A stretch of 64,000 nucleotides of DNA from Panicum virgatum (GCF_016808335.1 NC_053138.1:56264951-56328950), one strand, 5' to 3'; shown: positions 22,083 through 33,967, counted from the first letter of the stretch. Program-made: numbers and translations. The notes: generated by a model not told the origin, from the sequence alone.

Positions 22083-24151
22083 ACCATAGCTACATGAAAA
22101 GAATATAAAACCCATGTTGGAAAGTAATGATCATAAAGACTAGTTGTATCCTTAATTAGGATCCCTCAAAATTCATATGCATGCATAAAAAAGTGTATTT
22201 ATTGCGGTTATTAGGACAAAAGTATGATCAAGGAACACTTGTCTTTCTTCCAAAGAATAACCGCTCAGAGTCTTCAACTCTTCCTCTTTTGATCTTCAAC
22301 GCTCTTGGTTGCTCTCCTTCTACCGTCACACGAGCGTCGAGCCCAAGCACAACAGCAAACAAACAACACAGTGAGAAACTAAGAATAGATACACCAAACA
22401 AAATGAAAGCTTAAAAGGAGCATACTAAAGGATAGTGTTCGTTGTTATGGTCATGCTAGAGCAAACAAAAGAACTATAACCTTCCTCTATTTTATTTGGG
22501 AAACAAATGTGAAGGACATTTAAAAGAAACTAGCAAGATGTACGTGCGACACGCATGTAATATACTATTGAACACAAATTCTATATTTATTTTATTATAT
22601 TATTGAACCAAAGTTTCAAGTCGATGCCTAAGTTCACTTCAAGCTGATGAAACTACCATGCTTGCTTTTGAAATAGGATAAATAGAGCAAACACGTGGCA
22701 AGTATGTGTTTTCAAAGATATCTAGTAAACATTAATTTTATAAAAATCTTATAGCATACTTGGTATTCCGTTAAAATTAATATCCTATTTGGTGGCTGCG
22801 GATGTTTTTCGTTATTTTTCCCTTCTAACACTTGTTGCTCCAACACTCTATGAACCAAAAAGTTTATTACATGAAACACCTTCTGCGGTTATTGAGCTTG
22901 AAGTGCAATATTTCTGCATGTTTCTAAGGCTTACCTTATGCATGTTCTCTCCGAAGTTCTGTCCTCAAATTGAAATGCATAACCAACTTCATCCCCAATT
23001 GGAACACCAAGCTCCTGCGCTACTCTTCTGCGAGATAACAAACAAAAGTGCTCTCTTATTCACAAAATCAGCTACCTATATATTTTGTATTTAAAGGCAG
23101 TAAACAGCACTGTCGAAAAACTTTAACAGTAACATAGAATCCGATGCTGTTAAATTGACAGCAGCTAGCTGAGCAGCTAGGAAGAAACTCATTCAAAATT
23201 GAGAGCAGTTGGTCAAATAGGAACTACCACCTAACAACCTTCACGTAACAATTCCTTCTAGGGGCTTTGGCATTTCTTGCCCCTGTTTTATAGTGAAATT
23301 GTACGGTGATTTTGCCCCTATTTTTTAAACTTTGCGATTTTGTCCCTGCTTTTTGGAAACGAATGAAGCATTTGCCCCTATTCCGATTAAGACATTCTCT
23401 AACTCGTCATTTCTATGGGTCTATCCTCCCTCCCATCTCCCTCGACCCTGATAGGCATTCCTGGGGTACGATAGGCCTAATTTAGGTGAAAAACATTTTC
23501 AGTTGTTTTCAATCTTTATAGTATAGATACCCCGATTATGATTAACTCATATTGTAATTATATTTACAAAGATGAATTAGAACTTAGTCCAATTTTATTT
23601 ATAAAAGCTCATGTACAAATTACTAATTAATTAAATAATTATTTTGGAAGAGACATGTGAGAGCATCTAAACACATATCGATTATGATTAAAAGCTCATG
23701 TACAAATTACTAATTAATTAATTAAGTATGATTTGTGTTGAATTGAACTATCAAATTATGATTAAAACATACTTAAATTGGTATTAGTCATATTATAATT
23801 AGTTAGGAGAAACTAAAGTAAAGACTTAATTAGATTTTAATAAGAAAAACTTGATAAGAGAACATTAATACAATTAAATCTATATTTAATTTTAAAAACA
23901 CGACAATGATACAACAACACTTCTAAACTGTATCTTATCTTAGGGTTTTAAAAGACTAACGCAAAAAGGAACAGATCAAAACGGGTCTAAAACAGCGATG
24001 GTTCAATCAAGGACCTACTCGGGATTTAACTATAGACGCCTGCTGATTTTTGCAAGAGACAGAAGGGAATGAGTCAAAGGTTGGGGTTAGATCTGAAAAA
24101 GTCAGAATTAGGGCTGGACTGAAAAGATCTAAAACATCTAGGGGGATTTCT
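22083..24151. other. AT-rich DNA without a recognisable gene
   Basis: No credible coding region on either strand. A short (~230 bp) segment around 23250-23480 repeats the phrase TTTGCCCCTATTTT, a pattern seen in degenerate MITE-like sequence, but I could not find its ends. Confidence 0.5.
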
Positions 24152-25919
24152 CACTACTAGAAAACAGACCAAAGATCCAGGCCAAAGGAACCACTTGTTG
24201 CTTGAACCGGTACTAATGTGAGACATCAGCACCGGCTGCATCAATAGCCGGTACTTTTGGCATGCGATGAGCGCTAGCAAGGCGCGCCATGGCACAAACC
24301 GGTACCAATGCACTGATAAAAGCACCGGTTAACTCCATCAGCCGGTACTAAATTGGCCATGCATCAATAGCACCGGGTGGTGGCACGACCCGGTGCTTAT
24401 GGAGCAGGCATTAGCACCAGGTCATGCCATGACCCGGTGCCTGTGTTGATCCTGGACATAGTCACCGGTTGAAATGAGTACCCGGTTCCGATGACCGGCC
24501 CGATCTCCCTCGATATTTTAAGTCCTGACCACCCATCTCTTCTCTCCACTGCACAGACCCCCACTCTCTTATCCTCTCCACCGCTCAGCACCCATCTCTT
24601 CTATCTTCTCCCCATCTCTCCTCTCTCCCACGCCATGGAGGTCAGGCTGGTGGATCGAGCCCATGTGCCGGAAGCTCACTGCCAAGGTGGTCTGGGTCAT
24701 GAGCAGCTTCATCGTCTGCATCGCCATGGCCATGGTCACCATCCTCAGCTCCTGTCGCTCGAGGTAAGCTATAGCGGCCGGCGGGGCTGAGCTCAAGCTC
24801 GGGACGGTGCTACTAGATGTGCTACTAGATTTGGCCGCACGAGATTGGCGCTCTTTTTCTCTCTCCCATGCTTGCACATACAAGAATCAAGACCGATGGT
24901 TGCATCTGTATAGTTTTCTTCCGTTGCTTTGTCTTGCTTGCTTGATGGGAATTGGACCTTTGATTCGTTTGTTGTTGAGGAGATGAACAGGTGGCGTGGT
25001 GCTCACCCTGCCCGACGGCAAGCTTGCGGGATGCAGGATGCACTTGGCGTATGCTCGGTCCCTGTTCGTGGATGGATCGGCGGCGGCTCCCTCTTGCGGA
25101 TCCAGGCATGAAGCGGCTAGATCCGGCGAGGAGGCATCACGCTTAGTCGCTTGGACGCCAAGGAGGTGGCGGCAAGCAGCCGTACGGCGGGGAGCCACTG
25201 GCCGCACTGGACGGATGGGCCGCACGGCCAGAGCAAGCCATGGCCGTTCCCGTGCCTGCACCCGCCGAGCACCATGCAGTTCCCCTTCGAGGTAAGCTAT
25301 ATGCGAGCCTTTCTTGCTGATCTGCTGCTCCACATTTCGATTCAGAAGCTCACGCACTCTCTGGCATGCGCGTGGGAGCCGACCGCCGCCGCCGCAGGAG
25401 CCGGCCGCGGGAGCTGGCATGGGGCGCTCGGGCCGCCACCGCCGCCGTGGGGCGCGCGGGCCGCCACAGCTGCAGGAGCCGGCTGCCGTCGGGGGAGTGA
25501 GCGAGCTGACGCCGCCGCCGGAGCAGGACGGGAGCCGGCCGCGTGGGTGATTTTTTCTTTTTTTTTCTTATTTTTCAGAAACAGATATGTATATGGGATT
25601 GTATTGATTGGATGTATCTTGTGAACTATTCTTTGGATGATTTGTGAGACATATGATTATTTTGTATCGATGGATTTAATATCTGAACATTCTTTGGAGC
25701 ATGAATCCTGTGAACGATTCTAGAGAAGATGCTAGAGAACGGCCGTAGCGATTCTGAGCCGGTTGTTATTACCAGCCGGTACCAATGGAAGTCTTAGGCA
25801 CCGGGTTATTTACCCGGTGTTCTAGGTAGTCACATTGGTCTCGGTTACTTAGTACCGGTTGCAAAACCGGTACCTATGCTCATTTTCAACCAGTGTTGAT
25901 GATGCTTTCTCTAGTAGTG
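24152..25919 (+). mobile_element. Non-autonomous CACTA transposon (1768 bp)
   Basis: Ends CACTACTAGAAAAC (24152) and CTAGTAGTG (to 25919) are inverted CACTA termini. The 3-bp TSD TCT is at 24149-24151 and 25920-25922. Sub-terminal regions are full of ACCGGT/GCACCGG words in both orientations, as expected for transposase-binding repeats of this superfamily. There is no transposase gene. The interior (24630-25550) is GC-rich, has GTAAGC donors at 24764 and 25292, and seems to be built from captured host exons. Confidence 0.9.
24651..24763 (+). pseudogene. Possible captured sucrose-transporter (SUT) exon fragment
   Basis: In one plus frame this 113-base stretch encodes a Cys/Arg/Lys start followed by KVVWVMSSFIVCIAMAM, a hydrophobic helix, and then meets a GTAAGC donor. 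From memory it resembles a membrane segment of plant SUT sucrose transporters (…RVVW-x-x-S-N-F-x-V-C-x-A-M-A…). About 37 codons only, with no open frame around it. Another membrane transporter is possible. Confidence 0.4.
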
Positions 25920-25922
25920 TCT

Positions 25923-26856
25923 GCAGGAACCTCAAGACACTAACAAATCTACAAAAATTACAGATGCTTCCTGGGGCTAGATTGTAAGAACCCGAGAACA
26001 GCCCTCCCATGGCGATCGGCCGCACGGGAGAGCGCGCGGAGAGGGGAAAACGAAAGAGGAGTGGTAGGGTCGGTGTTCGACTTGATGGCTTACCGGCGCG
26101 GAGAGCTCACCATGGCGGCCAAGTTTGGCCGGAGAAGATGACGACGGCGGCGCTCCGTACCTTGGCGTGCTACTGGACGCGGCGGCGCTGGGCATCACGC
26201 GGCTCCAGCACGGGACGCGCGGAACCGAGCAGCTAGCCGAGGGCGCTCTCGGGGCAACGTCGCGGGGAGCATCAGGCGGCGCCGGGGATGGTGGAGAAGG
26301 GGTCGCAGGGCAAACATGGCGCTGCTGCTGCCCTTTGTAGGCGGCGGCGCCCGAGTCCCGGTCGCGGGCCAAAGTAGGTTCGGGCTTGGGCCCAACAGCA
26401 AAAATGGGTTGATGAACAAATTAAACGACCGAAACACCCCTAAAAAAATGACAGAAACACGGGTCGAGCAGGTTTTTTGTTTAGCCAGATGAGTTCTTTG
26501 ACACGACGATCTCTTCCAATCCCGTTGGTTGGGTGAAGAAGAGGAGATGCATCTGGAGATTGGCCGGAGAGAAGGTGCAGGCCGCCGATCAGCAGCCGGT
26601 TGGTGGCGTTATCACTTATCAGCGACCTGAGTAGAGCAATTGCAGAGAATGACGCATACATGCATGGTAAATATAATGCAGCAGACATCCTAGTAGGGCA
26701 CCTCTGGGGAGTGAGCATCTGGAACAAGTGAAGCAACAAGCCGTGCTCGATGTGAAGCCAAAGGTAACCTACCTGGGCCAACGTTTTAGATTGGTTTCTT
26801 TTTAGGTTCTTACAAACATCATAAAGCATTGCAATGCCAAATTAACTTAACTATGC
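25923..26856. other. Host or old-transposon sequence with a GC-rich patch, no gene assigned
   Basis: 26000-26400 is GC-rich and has overlapping frames on both strands but none that I recognise or that has consistent splice sites. Bases 26440-26829 are open on the minus strand with low-complexity, unremarkable translation. Confidence 0.35.
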
Positions 26857-27424
26857 TATTGACGACCAAAATTGACACTAAGCCGATCAGACTGGGCTAG
26901 AGCGATCAGATCGGTTCTGTCGAGCGGTCAGACCGGTTTGAGCCCTGTAGCCGGTATGGCAGAAGCCGACCGGTCTGACCGGTAGGCTTGGCCGGTCTGA
27001 CCGGTCTATGAGGAGTCCGAATATAATTAGATTGTTTCATAGGTTTTCATCTATAAAAAGAATTTCTTGCGGGATAAGTCCACCCCACCCTATAAATATA
27101 AAGGGTCACGGCCAATTGAGTGTATCCAATCGATCAAATAATACAACTTTTATCTTTTATCTTTTCTCTTTGCCCTAACTTTTTTTCATCTACTACATGT
27201 TGTTCCTCCTTCGTCTCTACGTCGATTGAAGGCGTTCTAGGTGGCCTGCCTACCCTACAACAACCCTGCGTGTGCCTGCCCCGACGGGTCCTTCCCGGGC
27301 AACGTTTATTGGTTTCGTCGCCGGTCTGCTCGGCGACAACCGGTCTGAGCATCGGCGCTGTGTCGTGCCGTCGCTCGCTGCGCGTTCTAGCATTTTGGTG
27401 TGTTGGCCTAGTTCTACGTCAACA
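26857..27424 (+). mobile_element. Second solo LTR (568 bp)
   Basis: The left end TATTGACGACC matches the complement of the right end CGTCAACA except that the first TG has become TA. It is flanked by TATGC (26852-26856) and CATGC (27425-27429), a 4-of-5 TSD. Inside are repeated GACCGGTCTGACCGG-type words (26890-27010) and a TATA box at 27090 (CCTATAAATATAAAGG). There is no internal retrotransposon sequence. The mutated terminus and imperfect TSD suggest an old insertion. Confidence 0.6.
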
Positions 27425-27999
27425 CATGCGTCTGTGCTGCAGGTGCTCAGAGAGATAATGAGGCGGCCTCCTAGGCGACCAGCAGCCGTTGACCTGGAGA
27501 ATGGGCGTGATTCTTCTCCTCATGATCAGCAAGACTGCTTGGAGCTGCGTGAGAACATCAAACTGAAGAAGGCCTTGATATCCTTTTGCTGGACGATACA
27601 TAATACAAGGTCAGAGCCTAGAGATCGGTTGGATGAGATTGCTGATGAGGTCGTATGTGAGGCCAAAGAGCTCATCTCTAAAACAGGGACTAGGCAGAGA
27701 AAATGTACTTCTATCATGGATGGACTATCGAACCACAGTTATGGGTCAGCAGTACTGAAGTTAACGTCCTGCGCTTTGCCTTCCCCTGCCTCCACAATAG
27801 CATGCTCTGAACCGTCGTCGTTGGGAGGGAGTTCAGATACGGGGAATAATTTCATCTCACCCGTGTCAAGCACAAGGGATGAAGGGAATAATATCCTGTC
27901 CTCAAATTAGCCCCTAAAGATCCAAAAAGGGCCTAGGTGAATTATGAATGAAGTTGTTTAGTGATCTTGAGACAAAAAAAACATGTGCAAGTGTCCCGA
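27425..27999 (+). other. Unidentified open reading stretch, possibly an exon fragment
   Basis: The plus frame is open to a stop at 27908-27910. The translation is not low-complexity: Arg/Pro-rich start, then a mixed helix-like region (ELRENIKLKKALISF, RDRLDEIADEVVCEAKEL) and a Ser-rich tail. A CTGCAG|G just before it could be a splice acceptor. No family recognised and no neighbouring exon found. Confidence 0.3.
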
Positions 28000-29080
28000 T
28001 ACTACTACAAAATTCTATTTTGCGAGGCGCTTCAAAATTGTCTCGGATTCTATTTTGCGAGGCACTTCAAAATTGTCTCGGAGGCAGGCAAAATTGCCTC
28101 GGAGACGATTATTTTTTATTAACCGAGACGGTTTGTTAAAATCATCTCGCAAAATGGATTAACCGAGACGGTTAAGACTATAACAGAGGCGGACGTGTAT
28201 AACTCGTCGGCCACCAAAAACCAGGCCTAGAAGTCCAGCCCACGTGATCCCACTAATACCTCTAATATATAAAAACAACATCAAACCCTAACTCACTCCA
28301 ATCTCTCCCTCACCCCCCCCCCCCCGCAGCCTTCTTCTCTCCCCTCTCTCTCTCTTGCCTTCCTCCCAGGGCGCCCATGTCGGGGGCTGTGCTCGCGGGT
28401 GGCGGCAGCCATGGCCACGGCGTGGGGCGCGAGGAGGAGCGGCGGCCACGGCCACGGCCAAAGCTCCCACGCCAGGAATCGCGAGGAGGGGTCGCGCTCG
28501 CCATGGCGGCGGCGGCGCGGGCTCCGCCCCCTGGGCCGCGCTCGCCACAGCGTGGGGCGCCCCCCCCCCCCTCCAGCTGCGGCGGCGGGATCGGCGAGAT
28601 CCGCCGGCGGCGGCGCGCAGGACCCTACAACGGCGGGATCCGGACCCGGCGGCAGCAGGCATGGCGGGCTCGGTGGGATCCGGACCCGGCGGCACCATCC
28701 CTCTCCCCGAGCGCCGCCGGCTTCCCTCCCCTCCCGCAGCGAGACGCTGCCGGATCCGCAGACGGATCCGGCCGCTGCCGGATCCGCCGTGGACGCGGCC
28801 GGATCCGGCGGGGCGGGGCCTCCTCGGCAGTGGCGGGCGATTGGGGCCCGGGCGGCGGCGGGCCCCGAGTGGCGCAGGCGAGCAGTGTGGCAGCGGCGGC
28901 GCTCCCGAACACCGCGGCGGCGAGCTGCCCCGTTCAGATGGGCCCGGCGGGCCTGTGATGGGCTCGGCGTGCTCGTCATGGGTTTTTCTTTTTATATATA
29001 TATTTTTTAATTTGATTGTTAATCAAGCATTAACCGAGGAGGTTTGTTGCCCAGCTCCGAAAAGGCTTTTTGCAGTAGTG
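28000..29080 (+). mobile_element. Second non-autonomous CACTA transposon (1081 bp)
   Basis: Left end TACTACTACAAAA (CACTA with the first C changed to T), right end complement CACTACTGCAAAAAGCC. The 3-bp TSD CGA is at 27997-27999 and 29081-29083. AT-rich arms carry GAGACGGTT/AATTGTCTCGG sub-terminal repeats. The core (28370-28960) is very GC-rich with long open frames on both strands that look like composition artefacts. Confidence 0.8.
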
Positions 29081-29151
29081 CGAAGAGAAGACAAGGCCTT
29101 TGACCTTGTTTTCGAACTGCAAGGTCTGATAAGTCCGAAAGAGGATTACTC

Positions 29152-29985
29152 TAGCCCTGCTAATGGGTTGGAACCCGCACCATACCCAACCCCATCCAAA
29201 ATTAACATATTTAGATACCCAACCTCACCCAACCCAATTAGTTAATTTCTCAACTCTAACCAACCCGCCTCATTATAAACGGGTAACCCATAAAAACTCA
29301 TGGGTTCTACTATACAGAGGAATTTAGTGGTTCTACACTTAATGTGGGAACCACATATATGTCTAGCCACACTACTTTGCACAGAGTATCTGTCAGTCAT
29401 ATTGATTCATCTCTAAAAATTTCAGTCAATTTCGATAAAATTTTATAGTGTGAACGCGAGATTTTAATTCTATGGTTCGGCTCTTGATGTTGAGCCCACG
29501 TGTAGTTCTAGCCACGCTGTTTTGCACAGAATAGCTGCCAGTCGTACTGAGTCATCTCCAATAAATTTCAGTCAAATTCGATAAAATTTTATAGTGTGAA
29601 CGCGAGGTTTTAATTCCAGGATCCAGCTCTTCATGTGGGGCCCACAGGTAGTTCTAGCCACACTGCTTTGCACAAAATAACTGCCAGTCGTACTGAGTCA
29701 TCTCCAACAAAATTCAATCAATTTCGATAAAATTTTCTGATATAAACACGTGATTTTAATTTCAGAGTCCAGCTCTCACGTGGGACCCACATTTATATAT
29801 AGTTATACTATTTTGTAAAAAGTATTCATTTCAAACCACCCCTACCCACCTCAACCCGCATTTATATAGAACCCGCCCCGACCCACCCCATTAACTAATA
29901 CAACCCATTTTAATTCATCCAAACACACTCCATTTCAAAACCCACCCCATAAAACTCATTTCAACCCAACCCATTAGCAGGCCTA
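29152..29985 (+). mobile_element. Non-autonomous hAT element (834 bp) with internal tandem repeats
   Basis: Terminal repeats TAGCCCTGCTAATGGGTTGG and, reversed, TAGGCCTGCTAATGGGTTGG. A perfect 8-bp TSD GATTACTC is at 29144-29151 and 29986-29993. Three ~146-bp tandem units (TCTAGCCAC at 29362, 29507 and 29653) fill the middle. No coding capacity. Confidence 0.9.
29362..29800 (+). repeat. Three ~146-bp tandem repeats inside the hAT element
   Basis: Each unit has TCTAGCCACnCTnnTTTGCAC, a GTCATACTGA-like block, TTTCAGTCAATTTCGATAAAATTTT and a CCCACNT end; spacing 145 and 146 bp. Confidence 0.85.
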
Positions 29986-30484
29986 GATTACTCCCCATCC
30001 TGAAGCTGCTATGTCGTAGAACATGAGGTCCTTGAAGACAGTTGAAACGGCGATGCGCTGGGAGACGTGCAGACGTGCCCCATGTTATAGGGCCCGGGGA
30101 GCAAGGAAAAATATGTAGAACACATGGATTCCAGCCAAAAATGTGTACAACACAATGCAAAAGAGCTGTCTCTGAAACATAAGCTATGCAGGGCACACGC
30201 ACACGTTGCTCTGTCATGGATGAAGCAGGGAACCACATATATATTACGGCAATATTATTTCTTGCCTGACGGAAGCATAGAACAAAAATTAGTCATATGG
30301 TATCACATATTATTGACACAATAAAGGATTTTTCCATGTTAAATTTTAGCAATGCCAGCAGAACAAATCTCCTTTTGCGAATCACATCACAGAAAAGAAA
30401 GAAACAAAAAAAAAACCACACTTTCTTCTCGCTGCACTTTACCATCCACATAGCACACTGAATATGGGCGCTGCGTGCAGGTTA
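29986..30484. other. 3' flank of the MCAfunc-like gene, no gene seen
   Basis: No coding region. The part next to 30485 would be the 3' UTR of the minus-strand gene to the right. Confidence 0.5.
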
Positions 30485-32426
30485 TTACGCGTTGCCGGTG
30501 GTGATGTGCTGCACGACCTTGAGCGTGAGGGTTTGATAGCCCTTCTCGATGCTGTTTCCAAGCTCGGCGATTCGTTTGGCTTCCTGCCTCCGGAAGCTGC
30601 CGGCCCTCAGGGTCAGGGCCGAAGGGCCGCACTGAAGGGGCCTGTGCTGCGCGATGTTTTGGAGCGCGCCATTGAGGTCGTCCTGGAGCTCGGTGATCGT
30701 CTCTTGATTCCGCGTCGGCAGGGGCGGCTGCAGATGGGGCAGGAGGTAGATCACCTTCTGCGCGAGTTGGGCCACCCGCTGAACCTCCTCCTTGTTGTGG
30801 CTCCTCACAGCCTTCGCCTCCTCCACGAGTGCCTCCGCCAAGTCGGCAACTTTTTTCAGCACAGGGTCGTCGTTGTGGTTCTGGCCCCTGTTTCCTGACG
30901 ACGTGCTCCCTGCGAACCCGCTGATCCAACATATATAAACGAATTAACATTTGCCTGCTCTTATAATTAATTTTGCAAGTTTGTTTAAAGAGCTCTTTTA
31001 CAATAATTGTAAAGTACCAATGGATACTTTTAGGTACTTTTATCTTGAATTTTTTCTAGCCGTTGATCTATGGAAAATATTTATAAAAATTAAATTAAAT
31101 TAGTATTTGGTTCCATTTTTTGGTATTTGGTCCTACATTTTGGAAGTACTAGGTACTTTATTCTAGTACTTCAAGGTACTTCCTATCTTCACTATCGTAG
31201 AATTTTATCAGATGGACGACTCCTATTTTTTCAATCATTATAAAAGTTCTCTTGTTTAAATGATCCGGGAAGGGGTGAGGGGTGTGGAGCAGATTACCAT
31301 TGTCGCAGGTATGATCCCGCTCTTAGGTCCCTTGTTATCAAATCCAGCCGCTTCCTCTTCTCCGGTGGCATATTGTCACTTTGTGGCAATCCGCTCATAT
31401 GTTTGAACACTTCATCCTTTTTGTTCTGAAACGTAAAAAAGAAAAATCACTCCACCATTCCAAATCCCACGACCCTAAAATCAACAAGTTCCGAGAGCAT
31501 CTACGGCTGTTTGGTTCGGAGCCATAGCTTTTTACTCCTCCGACGAACCTAAATTATCGGTTGTTTTGATTTTTCTAGATATCCAATTTTGCTATGCACC
31601 TACACATAACATACATCTAGATGCATAATGGAAACTATATATGTATCTAGAAAAATCAAAACTATTAATAATTTGGGACGGACATAGTATTGTACAAATT
31701 GTCACATCTAATATTAGTAAGATTTCACCAGCTTATTAGACGTGTTCTAGCTGCAGTTGCGGGAAGATCACATCGTAGTAAATTGGATCCATTTGTCAAT
31801 AGCTCATACAAGTGTGACAAGATTCTATTACCTTCATTACAGATTGCAGGTCGTTTTAACAAATCCAGATACATATCTAGATCTGGCTTTTATCTTGGTG
31901 CATAACAAAAATATGTATCTAGATTTGTCAAACGACTGATAGTTTAGAACGGAGGTGATCGAACCTGCGGTAGGCGCCTGCAGGCACCATCTTCGATTAG
32001 CGTGTCAAGCACCACCATGAAGATGCGGTCGTCGCGGTCGTTGGAAAGGAGAAGAAGCAGGGTATAATTGGCCAGGTGGAAGGCCTCCATGATGTGGCTG
32101 ATCTGCTCATCCACGAAGGCGAACTCGCCCTTGTTCCTGAAAGCCTTGAGGAAGTCGAAGGCCTTCTTCCTGCGAAGGCAGGACGCCACGAGGGCCTCGG
32201 CGCGGCCGAGGACTTGGCGAAGGCATTCCAGTGTGTCCTTGGTCGCCAGCGGGTCCGGCGTCCATTGTGCTTCGTTCAGAGCGCGCAGGTGGGTCGTGAT
32301 TATTTGCACGCGAGTCCGAAGGAGTTGGCACTTCTTCCTGTAGCGCAGAGCTTCACCCGTGTTTTCCACCACTCGAGAGGCCACGTTAAGCAGGATCCCC
32401 ACCAACGGGATCCACTCCACCGGCAT
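30485..32426 (-). CDS. Helical-domain protein resembling the MCAfunc/HeLo-type N-terminal domain, three exons, 341 aa
   Basis: Exons on the minus strand: 32426-31965 (462 nt, from ATG), 31425-31298 (128 nt, acceptor CGTTTCAG, donor TG|GTAATC) and 30920-30485 (436 nt, acceptor TGGATCAG, stop TAA). They sum to 1026 nt, exactly 342 codons, with matching phases, which supports the model. Exon 1 encodes four-helix-like sequence (WIPLVGILLNVASRVVEN, CQLLRTRVQIITTHLRAL, LRQVLGRAEALVASC). Exon 3 has a second similar helical segment (VQRVAQLAQKVIYLL). This pattern recalls the N-terminal domain of MID1-complementing-activity proteins and related kinase-associated plant proteins, but no kinase domain or Cys-rich tail follows. 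Its partner and role are unknown. The first exon follows AATTAG|ATG, so an untranslated or extra coding exon upstream is possible (a 22-nt candidate lies at 33186-33207 between good splice sites). Intron 1 holds two MITEs. Confidence 0.7.
31535..31687. mobile_element. Stowaway-like MITE in intron 1
   Basis: TA dinucleotides at 31533-31534 and 31688-31689 flank inverted ends CTCCTCCGACGAACC / CTATGTCCGTCCCAAA, with long internal complementarity (TTTTGATTTTTCTAGATA both ways). Confidence 0.7.
31831..31955. mobile_element. Degenerate Stowaway-like MITE at the exon 1 donor
   Basis: The left end CCTTCATTACAGATTGCAGG and the complement of the right end CCTCCGTTCTAAACTATCAG are similar over ~45 bp. 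A TA precedes the left end; the right TA has changed. Its right end is at intron position +10 from the exon 1 donor. Confidence 0.5.
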
Positions 32427-33233
32427 CTAATTGCACGCACATATGTTAATATTGTGCAATTATTACATGGACTAGTAGACATGCATATTGGGCAGGGTAA
32501 AATAGATATTTTGATCCCTCAACTTTATCTGAGGGTCAAATTCACCCCTCAACTTTCAAATCGAGCAATGTAGTCCCTCAACTTTTATTTTTTGATCAAA
32601 TTAATTCTAGCGCAGATATTTATAATTCATAATAACATGTAATAAATGTGAAAAGTCTTTTTTTTTCCCTTGGCTTCTTCTATATGTCTCCTTCCTCTCC
32701 TCAATTTCCACTTTTTTGTGTTACCGTTCGCTCAAGTTTCTGCAACATTCTATATGGAGGCACATGTTGTATATATCATTATGGAGTGCCAGATCAGCAT
32801 AAGGACAAGTTTGATCTAGAAATAAAAGTTGATGCACTATATTGACTGATTTGAAAATTAAGAGATGAACTTAATCCTCAGGCAAAGTTAAGCAACCAAA
32901 ATGCCTTTTTTTTGCTTTCTTAAATATACGACACTTAATCTTTCTTCATCAAAATTACTTTAGATTTAACTTATAGATTTATCTATTTGTATGAACATTT
33001 GTAGAAATGATAGATAGTCAAATGAAGAAAAAAAATCTTCTTTGCTGGGGTCTTGGTTGTAAAAGGGGATGTACTGTGTTCCAATCTAATATATCTTCCC
33101 TTTCGCAAAAAAAAAGAAGAAAAAAATCGATGGTGCTATATACTTAAGAAACGGAAGCAGCAGTTACAATAAATCAGTCACTTACCAGGACCTTGTCAGA
33201 ACGCAAACTGGAAAAGAGAGCGGAGGTAGGTTC
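32427..33233. other. Upstream region of the MCAfunc-like gene, no gene assigned
   Basis: AT-rich. 32500-32600 has three CCCTCAACTTT words in a pattern seen in degenerate transposon ends. A 22-nt candidate exon lies at 33186-33207 on the minus strand, between TTTTCCAG and GTAAGT. Confidence 0.4.
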
Positions 33234-33959
33234 CAGGGCCGTGCCGGCATAAATCGGGGCCCTGTGCGAAATTCTGAAGTGATGTCTACTAGACTAACCA
33301 TTCTTATGTTTTTGGCTGCCAGAATCATATTTTCTAGATCGATTTGCAAAAAATATGGCTTCAATCGATCGTTTTCTAACATAAAAGATGAAAGAACAAA
33401 ATTATAACTAATCCATTAAAGACTCAAAGGATACAAGTATATATGTATATCAATACAGTTAGGGAATTAAAAGAAATATATATTTACCTTCTCCTTAAGC
33501 CAGTCAATTGCGTGAAGAGTTGAAATTGCCAACCTGTCGTTGCTGAATTCTCCGCCTGCCCTGAGGCCGCCGGCCGGCTGCTGCACCGCGTCGCCGTCGC
33601 GAACTCGCGATCATGGCCTCGGCGGTGACACGGTGTTGCCTGCCCTGCCGTCTGGCATCTGCCTCGACAGCTCGGCCCTTGGTGTCGTGACTCGTGAAAA
33701 ACAAGAACTGAAGATGAATCGACACAGGATTAGAGGAAGACGGCACGGCGACTAAACTGGCGGGCGGCGGGCGTCAGGACTCCTCAGTGTTGCGGGCCTT
33801 TTTGTTTTGTGCAGGGCAGGGCGTGGCATGCGTCCGTTTCACCATTTGCATTAGAGCCGGCCAAGTAGGAAGGATGCTGGGAGTTAATGGGCTGCTACAA
33901 ATTCTGGGGCCCCAAAAAAAATGGGCGCACGGGCCGCACGCCCCCTGGGCACGGGCCTG
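33234..33959. mobile_element. Non-autonomous hAT element (726 bp)
   Basis: Ends CAGGGCCGTGCC and, reversed, CAGGCCCGTGCCC. A perfect 8-bp TSD GTAGGTTC is at 33226-33233 and 33960-33967. The interior (33500-33750) is GC-rich and exon-like on the minus strand with an AAG|GTAAAT donor near 33490, maybe captured host sequence, but no family is recognised. Confidence 0.85.
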
Positions 33960-33967
33960 GTAGGTTC

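Noticed and set aside
26440..26829. A 129-codon minus-strand gene
   Set aside because: No domain, no start context and no neighbouring exons; could be chance in moderately AT-balanced DNA.
28355..29245. Long open frames on both strands in the second CACTA element
   Set aside because: Very GC-rich, low-complexity translations (Arg/Gly/Ala/Pro) and no splice or domain evidence; open by composition only.
33504..33746. Confident 5' exon of the MCAfunc-like gene
   Set aside because: It lies inside an hAT element with a perfect TSD and the in-phase frame has an upstream stop without an ATG. Kept only as a hypothesis.
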